Notes: generated by a model from the sequence alone, not told the origin. DNA of 64,000 nucleotides from Pelagibacter sp047722505 (GCF_047722505.1 NZ_CP159814.1:558001-622000), one strand, 5' to 3'; numbered from the stretch's first letter, positions 36,779-46,920 are shown. Numbers and translations are program-made.

Positions 36779-38332
36779 GTGTTATACTTTTCCAAATTAA
36801 GAATTACCTTAGTTTCTTTGGTATCAATTTTTTTTATTTTTATTGCTGCATCAAATTTTCAGAATTCTGAAGACAGCTTTATTTCAAAAAAGATAAATCT
36901 AGGTTTAGATTTACAGGGCGGTTCATATCTTTTACTTGAGATTGATAACGGTCCTGTTGAAATTCAAAAATTACAAAATACAACAACTGTTATTAGAAAT
37001 TTTTTAAAAAATAAGAAAATATCTTTTAATGATCTGAGAATAGTAAATAAAAAAATAATATTTAATACATCAAATGATAATGTTCAGTTAGTTGAAACTT
37101 TTTTTCTTGATAAAGAAAGTGATATTAACCCATACTATAACCAATATAAATCTCATCAGTTTGATTTAGAAATACAAAATAATGAATTTACTTTAACTCT
37201 TTCAAAATATGGACTTATAGAAATCAAAACTTCTTCACAAGATCAAGCTTTAGAAATAGTTAGAAGAAGAGTTGATGAGGTTGGTACTAATGAGCCCAAT
37301 ATATTAAAAAGAGGTAATAATAGAATTTTAGTTGAACTTCCGGGTCTAGATGATCCTATGCGTATAAAGTCACTTTTAGGAAAAACTGCAAATTTAACAT
37401 TTAGATTTGTCACTCAAAATAATAATGACACTTTTGGAACTGAAATGCTTCAGTTTGAAGATGGAACTAGCGAAGCAATGGTTAGTAAAAGAATAATCTT
37501 AAATGGTGAGAATTTACTGGATGCTCAACCACAAATGAACAATCAAACAAACGAAACAGTAGTATCATTTACTCTTGATAGAGTGGGGGCTAAAAGATTT
37601 GGTAAAGCAACTAGTACCGGTGTTGGCAAACAATTAGCTATCGTTCTAGATGGTAAAATTGTTAGTGCTCCAGTAATTAGAGATACTATAGCAAGTGGAA
37701 ATGGCCAGATTAGTGGAAATTTTACGTTCCAATCTGCAACAGACTTAGCTCTACTATTAAGATCAGGAGCATTACCAGCTCCACTTAATATAATTGAAGA
37801 AAGAACAGTAGGACCTGATCTTGGTCAAGACTCAATTAATGCTGGAGTTATTGCTCTTATGATTGGTTTTTTATTAGTTATAATTTTTATGTTTTTTAAA
37901 TACAAAATATTTGGTCTAATTGCTAATATAACACTACTAATTAACTTATTCTTTTTAGTTGGTATTTTAACTTTATTTGAAGCAACATTAACTCTTCCTG
38001 GAATAGCAGGTATCATTTTAACAGTAGGTATGGCAGTTGACGCTAATGTATTAATTTTTGAAAGAATTAAAGAAGAATGCAAGAAAGAAAAAAATAATAT
38101 AATAGCTTTTGATACAGGTTATGTGAAATCAAAAACTGCAATTATAGATGCAAATATAACCACATTAATTGCAGCTGTAATCTTATTCTTTATGGGCTCC
38201 GGACCTGTTAAAGGCTTCTCTGTGACCTTAGCTGTAGGAATTTTTACTACACTGTTTTCAGTTTATTTTATTGCAAGAATGCTTACGGGTCTTTACGTGG
38301 TAAGAAATAAAGAAAAAACTAACCTAATATAA
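36779..38332 (+). CDS. secD: Protein translocase subunit SecD
   Basis: Inner-membrane component that uses the proton gradient to pull proteins across with SecYEG. Signs include an N-terminal membrane helix, KINLGLDLQGGSYLLLEI, the periplasmic P1 domain VDEVGTNEPNILKRGNNRIL, and six C-terminal membrane segments with GMAVDANVLIFERIKEE. The start is a GTG at 36779 with no good upstream ATG. The 517-residue length is on the short side. Confidence 0.95.
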   Translation: MLYFSKLRITLVSLVSIFFIFIAASNFQNSEDSFISKKINLGLDLQGGSYLLLEIDNGPVEIQKLQNTTTVIRNFLKNKKISFNDLRIVNKKIIFNTSNDNVQLVETFFLDKESDINPYYNQYKSHQFDLEIQNNEFTLTLSKYGLIEIKTSSQDQALEIVRRRVDEVGTNEPNILKRGNNRILVELPGLDDPMRIKSLLGKTANLTFRFVTQNNNDTFGTEMLQFEDGTSEAMVSKRIILNGENLLDAQPQMNNQTNETVVSFTLDRVGAKRFGKATSTGVGKQLAIVLDGKIVSAPVIRDTIASGNGQISGNFTFQSATDLALLLRSGALPAPLNIIEERTVGPDLGQDSINAGVIALMIGFLLVIIFMFFKYKIFGLIANITLLINLFFLVGILTLFEATLTLPGIAGIILTVGMAVDANVLIFERIKEECKKEKNNIIAFDTGYVKSKTAIIDANITTLIAAVILFFMGSGPVKGFSVTLAVGIFTTLFSVYFIARMLTGLYVVRNKEKTNLI

Positions 38333-39220
38333 ATGATTAATTTTAATAAATTTTATAAACTATTTAATCTTATCTCTTTAAGTCTAGTTGTTGCATCTGT
38401 TCTATTGTTATTTTTTAAAGGACTTAATTTTGGTGTAGATTTTAAAGGTGGGACCTTAATAGAACTAAGGTCTAATGATAAAAATATTAACGTTACTTCT
38501 TTAAGACAATCTTTTAATAAAATGAATTTAGGAGATTTTAATGTTAAAAAATTTGGTAATGAAAATGATTTTTTAATTAAGATGGAGAAAAAAGATACAA
38601 GTGCAAACGCTATTGAGGTTATTAAAAAAGATTTAACATCTTCTTTGGGGGGCTCTTTTAATTTCAGAAGAGTTGAAAATGTAGGTCCAAAAGTAAGTTC
38701 TGAATTATTAAAGTCTGGTATTATTGCAATTGCACTATCTCTAGCTGCAATGTTATTTTACATATGGATAAGATTTGAATGGCAATTTAGTTTAGGTGCT
38801 ATTTTAGCCTTATTCCATGATGTTATTATAACACTAGGTCTTTTCTCGCTATTCAGTCTAGAAATAAATCTATCAATAGTTGCCGCCGTTTTAACTATAG
38901 TTGGTTATTCAATGAACGATACTGTTGTTATTTATGACAGAGTTAGGGAAAATTTAAGAAAGTTTTCTGATATCAAGATTTATGAACTTACAAATATCTC
39001 AATCAATGAAACTCTTTCCAGAACTATAATTACGTCAACCACAACATTGCTTGCTTTAGTTTCAATTTATTTATTTGGTGGGGAAATACTAAAAGGTTTT
39101 TCTTTAGCCATGATAATGGGTGTTATATTTGGAACTTATTCTTCAATTTATATAGCTAATCCTATACTTGTAAAACTTAGAGTTTCACAAAAAACAATCC
39201 TTAAAGAAGATAAGGAATAA
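38333..39220 (+). CDS. secF: Protein translocase subunit SecF
   Basis: SecD partner (295 residues). FGVDFKGGTLIELRS is the N-terminal signature, followed by a short periplasmic domain and GYSMNDTVVIYDRVREN, SRTIITSTTTLLALV. It begins directly after the secD stop. Convergent with the PuuD-like gene. Confidence 0.96.
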   Translation: MINFNKFYKLFNLISLSLVVASVLLLFFKGLNFGVDFKGGTLIELRSNDKNINVTSLRQSFNKMNLGDFNVKKFGNENDFLIKMEKKDTSANAIEVIKKDLTSSLGGSFNFRRVENVGPKVSSELLKSGIIAIALSLAAMLFYIWIRFEWQFSLGAILALFHDVIITLGLFSLFSLEINLSIVAAVLTIVGYSMNDTVVIYDRVRENLRKFSDIKIYELTNISINETLSRTIITSTTTLLALVSIYLFGGEILKGFSLAMIMGVIFGTYSSIYIANPILVKLRVSQKTILKEDKE

Positions 39221-39222
39221 AT

Positions 39223-39816
39223 TTAATAAAGGTTTTGAGCTGCTACCATTGAAAGTAACATTGGTATCGATAAAAGAGTATTTGTTCTTGAAAACAACAT
39301 TGCTGTTCTTGCTGATTTTGCTTTAATATCAGGTTCACACTCAACCATACCTAATGCTCTTTTTTGATTTGGCCAAATTATAAACCAAACATTATAAGCC
39401 ATATATAAACCAAGCCACATCCCAATACCTATAGCTGTATTTTTTCCACCGCCACCTAATGTCATAGCATCGTGTAAATAACCATTCAGATAAGCTAAAA
39501 TTAATCCTGAAAGAACTGTCAGTAATGCAGCGTATCTAAAATAAAACAATGCAGCTGGAGCAATAACTTTACCTATAGCAGGTTTTTGTTCATCAGGGAT
39601 TTTTGGCATATTTGGAATTTGTACAAAGTTAAAATACCAAAGAAGCCCAATCCACATTATAGCAACCGTTACATGAATAAATCTTGTCAACCAACTCCAA
39701 AAAATTGTATCAAAATCAAAACCACCATTACCATAAAATAACCCTAGAAAAAAGATTAAGGCTAAAGCTAATGATGCGTGAATAGTTTTTGGAAGTGATG
39801 ATAGTAAATTACCCAT
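39223..39816 (-). CDS. PuuD/DUF989-like membrane domain protein without cytochrome c domain
   Basis: A 197-residue protein with about five membrane segments and the urate-hydroxylase-N (DUF989) pattern: RFIHVTVAIMWIGLLWYFNF, FRYAALLTVLSGLILAYLNG, and YMAYNVWFIIWPNQKRALG. Full-length PuuD has a C-terminal cytochrome c domain, absent here (no CxxCH). Conserved His in RFIHVT may bind haem. A function in urate oxidation is unlikely to be certain without purine-degradation neighbours. ATG at 39816 is preferred to GTG at 39828. Confidence 0.7.
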   Translation of the reverse strand: MGNLLSSLPKTIHASLALALIFFLGLFYGNGGFDFDTIFWSWLTRFIHVTVAIMWIGLLWYFNFVQIPNMPKIPDEQKPAIGKVIAPAALFYFRYAALLTVLSGLILAYLNGYLHDAMTLGGGGKNTAIGIGMWLGLYMAYNVWFIIWPNQKRALGMVECEPDIKAKSARTAMLFSRTNTLLSIPMLLSMVAAQNLY

Positions 39817-39843
39817 AATTTGAATCACTTATACACTAAATGT

Positions 39844-42723
39844 TTAAATCTTTAACTTCTTTTTAAATTTTTCTTCCAGCATGGGTTTTAAGAATTCACC
39901 AGTATAACTACCTTTTATTTTGATAATATCCTCAGGTTTGCCCTCTGCGATAATATTTCCACCTTTGACACCACCTTCAGGACCCATATCAACGATATAA
40001 TCAGCTGTTTTGATTACATCCAAATTATGCTCAATAACAACAACTGTATTTCCTAGAGCTACAAATGTATGAAGTATTTCTAGTAGTTTTTTAATATCAT
40101 GTTGATGAAGACCCGTTGTTGGTTCATCTAATATGTACATGGTTCTTCCTGTAGATCTTTTTGATAATTCCTTAGCTAATTTAATACGTTGAGCTTCACC
40201 ACCAGATAGTGTTGTTGCCTGCTGTCCAATCTTTATATACCCAAGGCCTACTTTTTTAAGTGTTAATAGTTTTGTTTTAATATTTGAAATATTTTCGAAA
40301 TACTCACATCCCTCGTCTACGGACATATCCAATACATCGGCAATACTTTTATCTTTAAATTTTATCTCTAGAGTTTCTCTATTGTACCTAGTTCCCTTAC
40401 ATTCATCACACTGGATATAAACATCAGGTAAGAAGTGCATCTCGTATGTAATTACACCATCACCTTCACAAGCTTCACATCTTCCACCTTTAACATTAAA
40501 AGAAAATCTGCCTGGCTTATATCCCCTTGTTTTTGACTCTGGTAGTGCTGTAAACCAATCTCTAATGGGGCCAAAAGCTCCAGTATAAGTTGCTGGGTTT
40601 GATCTAGGTGTTCTTCCAATAGGAGACTGATCTATATCAATTATTTTATCTATAAGCTCAACACCTTTATAACTCTTAAACTCTTTAGGGACTTTTCTAG
40701 CTTTGTTATTCAAGGTTAAATTTAATGCATGATATAATGTTTGTAATATTAGTGTTGATTTACCGCTACCTGAAACACCAGTCACGCAAGTAAAACTTCC
40801 TGTTGGAATTTTAAGATTAACGTTGTTCAAGTTATTTCCACTAGCACCATTAATTTCAACAAATCTTCCATTTTTTGCAAGCCTTCTGGTTCTTGGAATT
40901 TCTATATACTTTTTATGAGATAAGTATTGACCAGTAATACTGTTTTTATTTTTTAGTATTTCATCATAAGTACCTTGTGCAATTATTTCACCACCATTAG
41001 TTCCAGCTTCTGGACCCATATCTATTATATGATCTGCATTTTCCATCGTTTCCGTATCATGCTCAACAACAATTACAGTGTTACCTAAATCTCTTAGTCT
41101 TTTTAATGCATTTATTAATTTAACATTATCTTTTTGATGCAATCCGATAGAAGGTTCATCAAGTACATACAGTACACCAGTTAATCCAGAACCAATTTGT
41201 GAGGCAAGTCTTATTCTTTGAGCCTCACCTCCAGAAAGGGTTCCTGACTCTCTCGATAATGTTAAATATTCAAGCCCAACATTTAAAAGGAACGTTAGTC
41301 TTTCATTAATTTCTTTTAAAATATGTTCTGCTATCTTAAATTGTCGTTTATCAAGGTTTTGCTCTAGACCTTTAAACCAATTAGCAGCATCTAAAATAGA
41401 TTTTTTAGTTACTTCGCTTATATTTTGATTATCAATTTTAACACATAAGGCTTCTTCTTTTAATCTATTACCGTTACATCCTTCACAAGCAGAATCAGAT
41501 TGGTATTCAGCTATCGCTTCTCTTTTCCATTCACTGTCAGATTCAAGAAATCTTCTTTCAAGGTTATTTATTACACCTTCAAAAGTTTTTTTATGAGAAT
41601 ATTTTTCATAACCATCATCATAAACAAACTTAATTTCTTCTTCATCCGATCCAAACAATATTACATCTCTAAATTTTTTTGGAAGTTTTTTCCATCTCTC
41701 ATCTAAAGAAATTCCATAATGTTTAGCAATAGAGGCTAAGGTTTGAGCATAATATAGTGTTGTTGATTTGGCCCATGGCTCTATAGCACCATCAGCTATA
41801 CTTTTTTTCTCATCAGGAACTACTAAATTTGGATCTATATTCAATTTAATACCTATACCCTCACATTCTGCGCACGCTCCGTAAGGACTATTAAAAGAAA
41901 AAAGTCTTGGTTCAATCTCTTCAATTGTAAAACCACTTTCTGGACAAGCAAATTTTGTAGAATAAATTAATTTTTCAATTTTTCTAAATTTTTGTGGCAA
42001 TGTTTCATCCTCGTACTCAACAAATACCAATCCATTTGATAAATTTACAGCTGTCTCAATACTTTCAGCAAGTCTATTACCAAGGTTGGAATTCAAGACA
42101 ATTCTATCAACTAAAACAGATATGTCATGCTTGAGTTTTTTATCTAAATTAGGTGCATTATCTATTTCATATATGACTTCATCAATTTTAATTTTTCTAA
42201 AACCTCTTCTTTTATAACTTAAAATATCTTTTCTATACTCACCCTTACGACCTCTAACCACAGGAGCAAAAATATAAATTGTAGATTTTTTTGGTAATTT
42301 TTTTATTAAATCAACGATTTGGGTTATTGTTTGCGATGTAATTGGCTTTCCTGTGAATGGTGAGTAGGGAACACCAGCCCTCGCATACAACACTCTCATA
42401 TAGTCATAAATTTCAGTAACTGTTGCAACAGTTGATCTTGGATTTTTAGAAGTATTTTTTTGCTCTATGGCTATAGCTGGACTTAATCCCTCGATAAGAT
42501 CAACATTTGGTTTTTTCATTTTATCCAAAAATTGACGAGCATAAGCTGATAAACTTTCAACGTATCTTCTTTGTCCTTCGGCATAGACAGTGTCAAATGC
42601 TAATGAGGATTTTCCTGAACCAGAAAGACCAGTAATTACAACAAACTGATCTTTAGGTATTTCTACTGAAACATTCTTTAAGTTATGCTCTTTTGCACCC
42701 TTAATAACTATCTTTTTAATCAT
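39844..42723 (-). CDS. uvrA: UvrABC excinuclease subunit A
   Basis: Damage-recognition ATPase of nucleotide-excision repair (959 residues). Two ABC modules: Walker A GLSGSGKSS and GVSGSGKST, signatures LSGGEAQRIRLA twice, Walker B VLDEPSIGLHQ and ILDEPTTGLHQ. The zinc module GGRCEACEGDG...CDECKGTRY is intact. The first finger reads ACPESGFTIEE, with the second Cys replaced, as is common in alphaproteobacteria. Divergent from ssb, an arrangement shared by many proteobacteria. No GTTC-type LexA box is visible in the gap. Confidence 0.98.
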   Translation of the reverse strand: MIKKIVIKGAKEHNLKNVSVEIPKDQFVVITGLSGSGKSSLAFDTVYAEGQRRYVESLSAYARQFLDKMKKPNVDLIEGLSPAIAIEQKNTSKNPRSTVATVTEIYDYMRVLYARAGVPYSPFTGKPITSQTITQIVDLIKKLPKKSTIYIFAPVVRGRKGEYRKDILSYKRRGFRKIKIDEVIYEIDNAPNLDKKLKHDISVLVDRIVLNSNLGNRLAESIETAVNLSNGLVFVEYEDETLPQKFRKIEKLIYSTKFACPESGFTIEEIEPRLFSFNSPYGACAECEGIGIKLNIDPNLVVPDEKKSIADGAIEPWAKSTTLYYAQTLASIAKHYGISLDERWKKLPKKFRDVILFGSDEEEIKFVYDDGYEKYSHKKTFEGVINNLERRFLESDSEWKREAIAEYQSDSACEGCNGNRLKEEALCVKIDNQNISEVTKKSILDAANWFKGLEQNLDKRQFKIAEHILKEINERLTFLLNVGLEYLTLSRESGTLSGGEAQRIRLASQIGSGLTGVLYVLDEPSIGLHQKDNVKLINALKRLRDLGNTVIVVEHDTETMENADHIIDMGPEAGTNGGEIIAQGTYDEILKNKNSITGQYLSHKKYIEIPRTRRLAKNGRFVEINGASGNNLNNVNLKIPTGSFTCVTGVSGSGKSTLILQTLYHALNLTLNNKARKVPKEFKSYKGVELIDKIIDIDQSPIGRTPRSNPATYTGAFGPIRDWFTALPESKTRGYKPGRFSFNVKGGRCEACEGDGVITYEMHFLPDVYIQCDECKGTRYNRETLEIKFKDKSIADVLDMSVDEGCEYFENISNIKTKLLTLKKVGLGYIKIGQQATTLSGGEAQRIKLAKELSKRSTGRTMYILDEPTTGLHQHDIKKLLEILHTFVALGNTVVVIEHNLDVIKTADYIVDMGPEGGVKGGNIIAEGKPEDIIKIKGSYTGEFLKPMLEEKFKKKLKI

Positions 42724-42811
42724 AATTTTAGTTGCTTTAAATTAATAAAATTAATATTGAGTTTGTATTGTGATATAAAATTAATTAAATTAATAAAGAA
42801 TTATAAATATT

Positions 42812-43270
42812 ATGGCTGGAAGTTTAAATAAAGTATTATTAATTGGGCGTTTAGGCGCAGACCCAGAAATCAAACAAATGTCGAATGGCAAAAGTCTTGC
42901 TACCTTAAGTTTAGCTACTAGCCAATCTTGGAAAGATAAAGCAACTGGCGAAAAAAAAGAAAAAACAGAATGGCACCGAATAGTTGTATTTAATGAAGGG
43001 TTAGTCAATGTCGTTCAGCAATATTTAAAAAAAGGTGCTCAAATTTATGTTGAGGGACAGATAACGACTAGAAAATGGAAAGATGAACAATCTGGTCAAG
43101 ACAAGTATTCAACTGAAATTGTAATTCAAGGATACAATTCTTCACTTACTATGTTGGGTGGTGGAAACACTGGTGGTGGTATTCAAAATGACAATTCGCA
43201 AGCTGTCGCTAACAATCCTGATGATAGCCCCCAAGCCCCTAATGATATGGATGACGAAATTCCATTTTAG
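42812..43270 (+). CDS. ssb: Single-stranded DNA-binding protein
   Basis: A 152-residue OB-fold protein that binds single-stranded DNA. N-terminus SLNKVLLIGRLGADPEIK, core KTEWHRIVVFNEGLVNVV and YLKKGAQIYVEGQITTRKW; a Gly/Asn-rich linker ends in the canonical acidic tip DDEIPF, which recruits partners. It precedes gyrA by 5 bp. Confidence 0.97.
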   Translation: MAGSLNKVLLIGRLGADPEIKQMSNGKSLATLSLATSQSWKDKATGEKKEKTEWHRIVVFNEGLVNVVQQYLKKGAQIYVEGQITTRKWKDEQSGQDKYSTEIVIQGYNSSLTMLGGGNTGGGIQNDNSQAVANNPDDSPQAPNDMDDEIPF

Positions 43271-43275
43271 TTTCT

Positions 43276-45825
43276 ATGAAAGACACAGAAATACCTAAAG
43301 ACAAAAATATTAAACTTATCTCAATGCATGATGAGATGAGCTCATCGTACTTGTCATATGCAATGAGTGTAATTGTGAGTAGGGCTCTTCCTGATGTCAG
43401 AGATGGACTTAAACCAGTTCATAGAAGAATATTATTTGCCATGTATAAAGGTGGCTACGATTGGTCAAAACAATTTAGAAAATCTGCAAGAATAGTTGGG
43501 GATGTTATTGGTAAATATCACCCACATGGAGATCAATCTGTTTATGACGCTCTTGTCAGAATGGTTCAAGATTTTTCTATGAGTTTACCTCTTGTTCAAG
43601 GCCAAGGTAACTTTGGATCTATTGATGGAGATCCAGCTGCAGCTATGAGATATACGGAAACAAGATTAGCTAAAGTTTCTCAATACTTAATTGATGATAT
43701 AGAAAAAAACACCGTTGATTATAAAAGTAATTACGATGAAACTGAAAAAGAACCAACAGTTTTACCTGCTCAATATCCTAATTTACTAGTAAATGGTGCT
43801 GGTGGTATTGCTGTGGGAATGGCTACAAGCATTCCTCCACATAATTTAGGTGAAATTATAGATGGAACATTAGCTTTAATTGAAAATAAAGATGTTAAAA
43901 TTAAAGAGTTAATGAAACATATACCAGGTCCTGATTTTCCAACAGGTGGTGTCATCATTGGAAAAGAAATTATTAAAGCTGGATATAATGTGGGTCGTGG
44001 GTCATTTAAAATTAGAGGTGAAATTAGCGTTGAAGCACAAAAAAATGGTAGAGAGAGACTCGTTATAACCTCAGTACCATATCAAGTAAATAAATCAGTT
44101 TTAAATGAGAGAATTGCCCAACTTGTTAGAGAGAAAAAAATAGAGGGAATAAAAGATATTAGAGACGAATCTAACAGAGAAGGGATTAGAGTTGCTATTG
44201 ATTTAAGAAATGGTGTTGAACCAGAAACTATTAAAAGATTACTTTATAAAAATACATCTATAGAAAGCTCTTTTGGCTTTAACACTTTAGCTATTGTTGA
44301 CGGTAAACCAAAAATCTGTAATTTAAAAGAATTTTTATCAAATTTCTTAACATTCCGTGAAGACGTAGTAATCAAAAAAACTAAGTTTGATTTAAAGAAA
44401 GCTGAAGACAGAGCTCATATCCTTATTGGATTATCAGTATCTGTTGAGAACTTAGATAAGATTATAAAAATTATACGGTCTTCAAAAACTCCTGATGATG
44501 CTAAAAAATCCTTATTAAGCACTAAGTGGAAAATAAATAAATCTTTAAAGCTAATTTCACTTGTTGAAGATAAAAAAGGAAAAAATTTATACTCACTAAC
44601 CGATCCTCAAGTAATTGCTATTTTAGAACTTAGACTTCAAAAACTTACAGCTCTTGGAATCAATGAAATAGAAGTCGAAATTAAGAAATTAGCTGACCTG
44701 ATTAAAGGTTATAAAAAGATAATTAATTCTAAAAAAGAACTTTTAAACGTAATAAGTGAAGAGCTTAAAACTATCAAAGAAAAGTTTGCAGTTCCAAGAA
44801 GAACTAAAATTATAGATGCCGTTTTAAACTATGATATCGAAGAGACCATTCAAAAAGAAGAAGTGATTATTACAGTTACTCTTCAGGGTTATATTAAAAG
44901 AGGAGCTTTAAGTAGCGTCAAACAGCAAAAAAGAGGCGGTAAAGGAAAATCTGGGATAACAACGAGAGATCAAGATTCTGTGGTTCAAACTTTATCAGTT
45001 AACACTCGTACTTCTGTTCTTTTCTTCTCAACAGAAGGACTTGTCTATAAAATTAAAGCTTGGAAAATACCTGAAGGATCAACTACATCAAAAGGTAAAT
45101 CTCTATTCAACATCTTACCTTTAAAAAATCATCAATCTATCAGTTCAATAATGCCATTTCCTGATGATGAGAGCGATATGAAAAATCTTCAAATTGTTTT
45201 CGCTACAGCTAAAGGTAAAGTTAGAAAAAATAGTCTAGAAGATTTTTCTTCAATTAACTCAGCTGGAAAAATTGCAATAAAATTAGATCCTAACGACAAA
45301 ATCGTAGGTGTTGAAATCTGTAAGGATGATCAAGATGTAATGTTAAGTACAAAAAACGGTAAGTGCATCAGATTTGAATCAAAAAAACTAAGAATATTTA
45401 AGGGTAGATCATCCAAAGGTATTAAGGGTATAGAATTATCACCTAATGATGAAATTGTTTCTCTTTCAATAGCAAATAAAGAAAAAACAAAAAAAAATTC
45501 AAACTCTGATGAAAGATTTGTTTTATCTATTACAGAAAATGGATACGGGAAAAAAACTCTGAACAATGAATATAGAGTTACAAATAGAGGCGGCAAGGGT
45601 ATAATTGGAATTATTAACTCACCAAGAAACGGTAGTATATGTTCCTCATTTTCAGTCATTGAAGGAGATGATGTAATGATTTCAACAAATAAAGGAAGAG
45701 TGATTAGAGTTGCTACTAAAGAAATAAGAACAGCAGGAAGAAATACTCAAGGTGTAAGAATTATCAAATTATCTGGTGATGAAAAAGTTGTTTCAGCAAT
45801 AAAAATCGATGATAACTTGGAGTAA
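43276..45825 (+). CDS. gyrA: DNA gyrase subunit A
   Basis: Type II topoisomerase subunit that cuts and rejoins DNA (849 residues). The N-terminal LKPVHRRILFAM, the quinolone region KYHPHGDQSVYDALVRM, and the catalytic Tyr in AAMRYTETRL are present. The C-terminal beta-pinwheel includes the GyrA box QQKRGGKG, marking gyrase rather than topoisomerase IV. At the usual Ser83 position the sequence reads GDQS, as often seen in alphaproteobacteria. It overlaps coaD by one base. Confidence 0.97.
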   Translation: MKDTEIPKDKNIKLISMHDEMSSSYLSYAMSVIVSRALPDVRDGLKPVHRRILFAMYKGGYDWSKQFRKSARIVGDVIGKYHPHGDQSVYDALVRMVQDFSMSLPLVQGQGNFGSIDGDPAAAMRYTETRLAKVSQYLIDDIEKNTVDYKSNYDETEKEPTVLPAQYPNLLVNGAGGIAVGMATSIPPHNLGEIIDGTLALIENKDVKIKELMKHIPGPDFPTGGVIIGKEIIKAGYNVGRGSFKIRGEISVEAQKNGRERLVITSVPYQVNKSVLNERIAQLVREKKIEGIKDIRDESNREGIRVAIDLRNGVEPETIKRLLYKNTSIESSFGFNTLAIVDGKPKICNLKEFLSNFLTFREDVVIKKTKFDLKKAEDRAHILIGLSVSVENLDKIIKIIRSSKTPDDAKKSLLSTKWKINKSLKLISLVEDKKGKNLYSLTDPQVIAILELRLQKLTALGINEIEVEIKKLADLIKGYKKIINSKKELLNVISEELKTIKEKFAVPRRTKIIDAVLNYDIEETIQKEEVIITVTLQGYIKRGALSSVKQQKRGGKGKSGITTRDQDSVVQTLSVNTRTSVLFFSTEGLVYKIKAWKIPEGSTTSKGKSLFNILPLKNHQSISSIMPFPDDESDMKNLQIVFATAKGKVRKNSLEDFSSINSAGKIAIKLDPNDKIVGVEICKDDQDVMLSTKNGKCIRFESKKLRIFKGRSSKGIKGIELSPNDEIVSLSIANKEKTKKNSNSDERFVLSITENGYGKKTLNNEYRVTNRGGKGIIGIINSPRNGSICSSFSVIEGDDVMISTNKGRVIRVATKEIRTAGRNTQGVRIIKLSGDEKVVSAIKIDDNLE

Positions 45826-46319
45826 TGAAAAAAGTTGCCATATATCCTGGAACATTTGATCCAATTACCTTTGGTCATATTGATGTAATTAAAAAAGCTT
45901 TAAAATTATTTGATAAAGTTGTTGTTGCGGCTTCTGACGGCACTAATAAAAATTATCTCTTTAATTCAACTGAAAGAATACATCTAATTAGAAAAGCACT
46001 ATTCATTGATTTAAGATTTGATAAAAAAAAAATTGAAGTTATTTCATTTACATCATTAACAACTGATTTATGTAAAAAATACAAATCTAATATTATATTA
46101 AGAGGTCTAAGAGTTGTATCTGACTTTGAATATGAATTTCAATTAGCTGGAATGAATAGAAAATTAAATAACAATATAGAAACAATTTTTTTAATGTCTG
46201 ATGTTGAAAATCAAATTATTTCATCAAGATTTGTTAAAGAAATAGTGAGACTAAAAGGTGATATAAAAAAATTTACAACAAAAAGTACAATAAAGTCTTT
46301 AAAAGAGAAATATGAATAA
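45825..46319 (+). CDS. coaD: Phosphopantetheine adenylyltransferase
   Basis: Coenzyme A biosynthesis: adds AMP to 4'-phosphopantetheine. N-terminal YPGTFDPITFGHIDVIKKAL has the T/HxGH motif, with ILRGLRVVSDFEYEFQLAGMNR and SSRFVKEI in the C-terminal half. The 164-residue length is standard. It overlaps the next gene by 8 bp. Confidence 0.97.
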   Translation: MKKVAIYPGTFDPITFGHIDVIKKALKLFDKVVVAASDGTNKNYLFNSTERIHLIRKALFIDLRFDKKKIEVISFTSLTTDLCKKYKSNIILRGLRVVSDFEYEFQLAGMNRKLNNNIETIFLMSDVENQIISSRFVKEIVRLKGDIKKFTTKSTIKSLKEKYE

Positions 46320-46866
46320 ATTTATAACAAAATTTTTAATTTTATTTTTTATACTAACCAACAATATAATCGCAGAGGAGAATATAATGATTTTAAAACT
46401 TAAAGATGGAGACATTAAGATAGAACTTTTTGAAGATGTGGCACCTAACCACGTTAAAAGAATTAAACAATTAGCAAAAGATGGAAAGTACGACGGTGTT
46501 GTATTTCACAGAGTAATTGATGGTTTTATGGCTCAAACTGGAGATGTAAAATTTGGTAACTCTTCTAATGACCAATTTGATTTAAAAAGAGCAGGAATGG
46601 GTGGTTCTGATTTACCAGATCTTAAAGAAGAATTTAGTGACCTGCCTCATGAAAGAGGAACCTTGTCTATGGCAAGATCTCAAGATCCAAATAGTGCTAA
46701 TAGTCAATTTTTTATTTGCTTCAAAGAGTCATCATTTCTAGATAGACAATATACTGTTTTTGGTAAAGTTATTGAAGGGATGGAGATAGTTGATAAAATT
46801 AAAAGAGGTGATCAAAATAATAACGGTTCCGTTTCTAACCCGGATAAAATTATTAGCTTTAAATAA
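46312..46866 (+). CDS. Exported cyclophilin-type peptidyl-prolyl isomerase
   Basis: A 184-residue PPIase with a signal peptide (KFLILFFILTNNIIAEE), so probably periplasmic. Cyclophilin motifs: VVFHRVIDGFMAQTGDV, GTLSMARSQDPNSANSQFF, and FLDRQYTVFGKVIEGMEIV. It speeds proline isomerisation in exported proteins. An internal ATG at 46387 could give a cytosolic form, which cannot be decided here. It lies 17 bp upstream of tgt. Confidence 0.92.
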   Translation: MNKFITKFLILFFILTNNIIAEENIMILKLKDGDIKIELFEDVAPNHVKRIKQLAKDGKYDGVVFHRVIDGFMAQTGDVKFGNSSNDQFDLKRAGMGGSDLPDLKEEFSDLPHERGTLSMARSQDPNSANSQFFICFKESSFLDRQYTVFGKVIEGMEIVDKIKRGDQNNNGSVSNPDKIISFK

Positions 46867-46878
46867 TATTAAAACTCA

Positions 46879-46920
46879 TTTCAATGACATTAAAAAATTT
46901 CAAATTTAATGTCATTGAAA
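46879..46920 (+). promoter_or_regulatory. Perfect 16-bp hairpin covering the tgt start codon
   Basis: TTTCAATGACATTAAA (46879-46894) and TTTAATGTCATTGAAA (46905-46920) are perfect reverse complements separated by a 10-nt loop. The tgt ATG (46884-46886) lies in the 5' arm, so the start codon would be paired in the mRNA. No T-run follows, so it is not a typical terminator. It could control tgt translation. It also encodes the first residues of Tgt, so part of the match could be chance, but 16 bp is long. Confidence 0.65.

Noticed and set aside
41500..41706. 68-codon forward frame inside uvrA
   Set aside because: Shadow of uvrA, with Phe/Lys/Ile-rich composition and no family.
42724..42811. Possible LexA box between uvrA and ssb
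   Set aside because: No GTTC-N7-GTTC or GAAC/GTTC pair is present in the gap, so SOS control is not supported by sequence.
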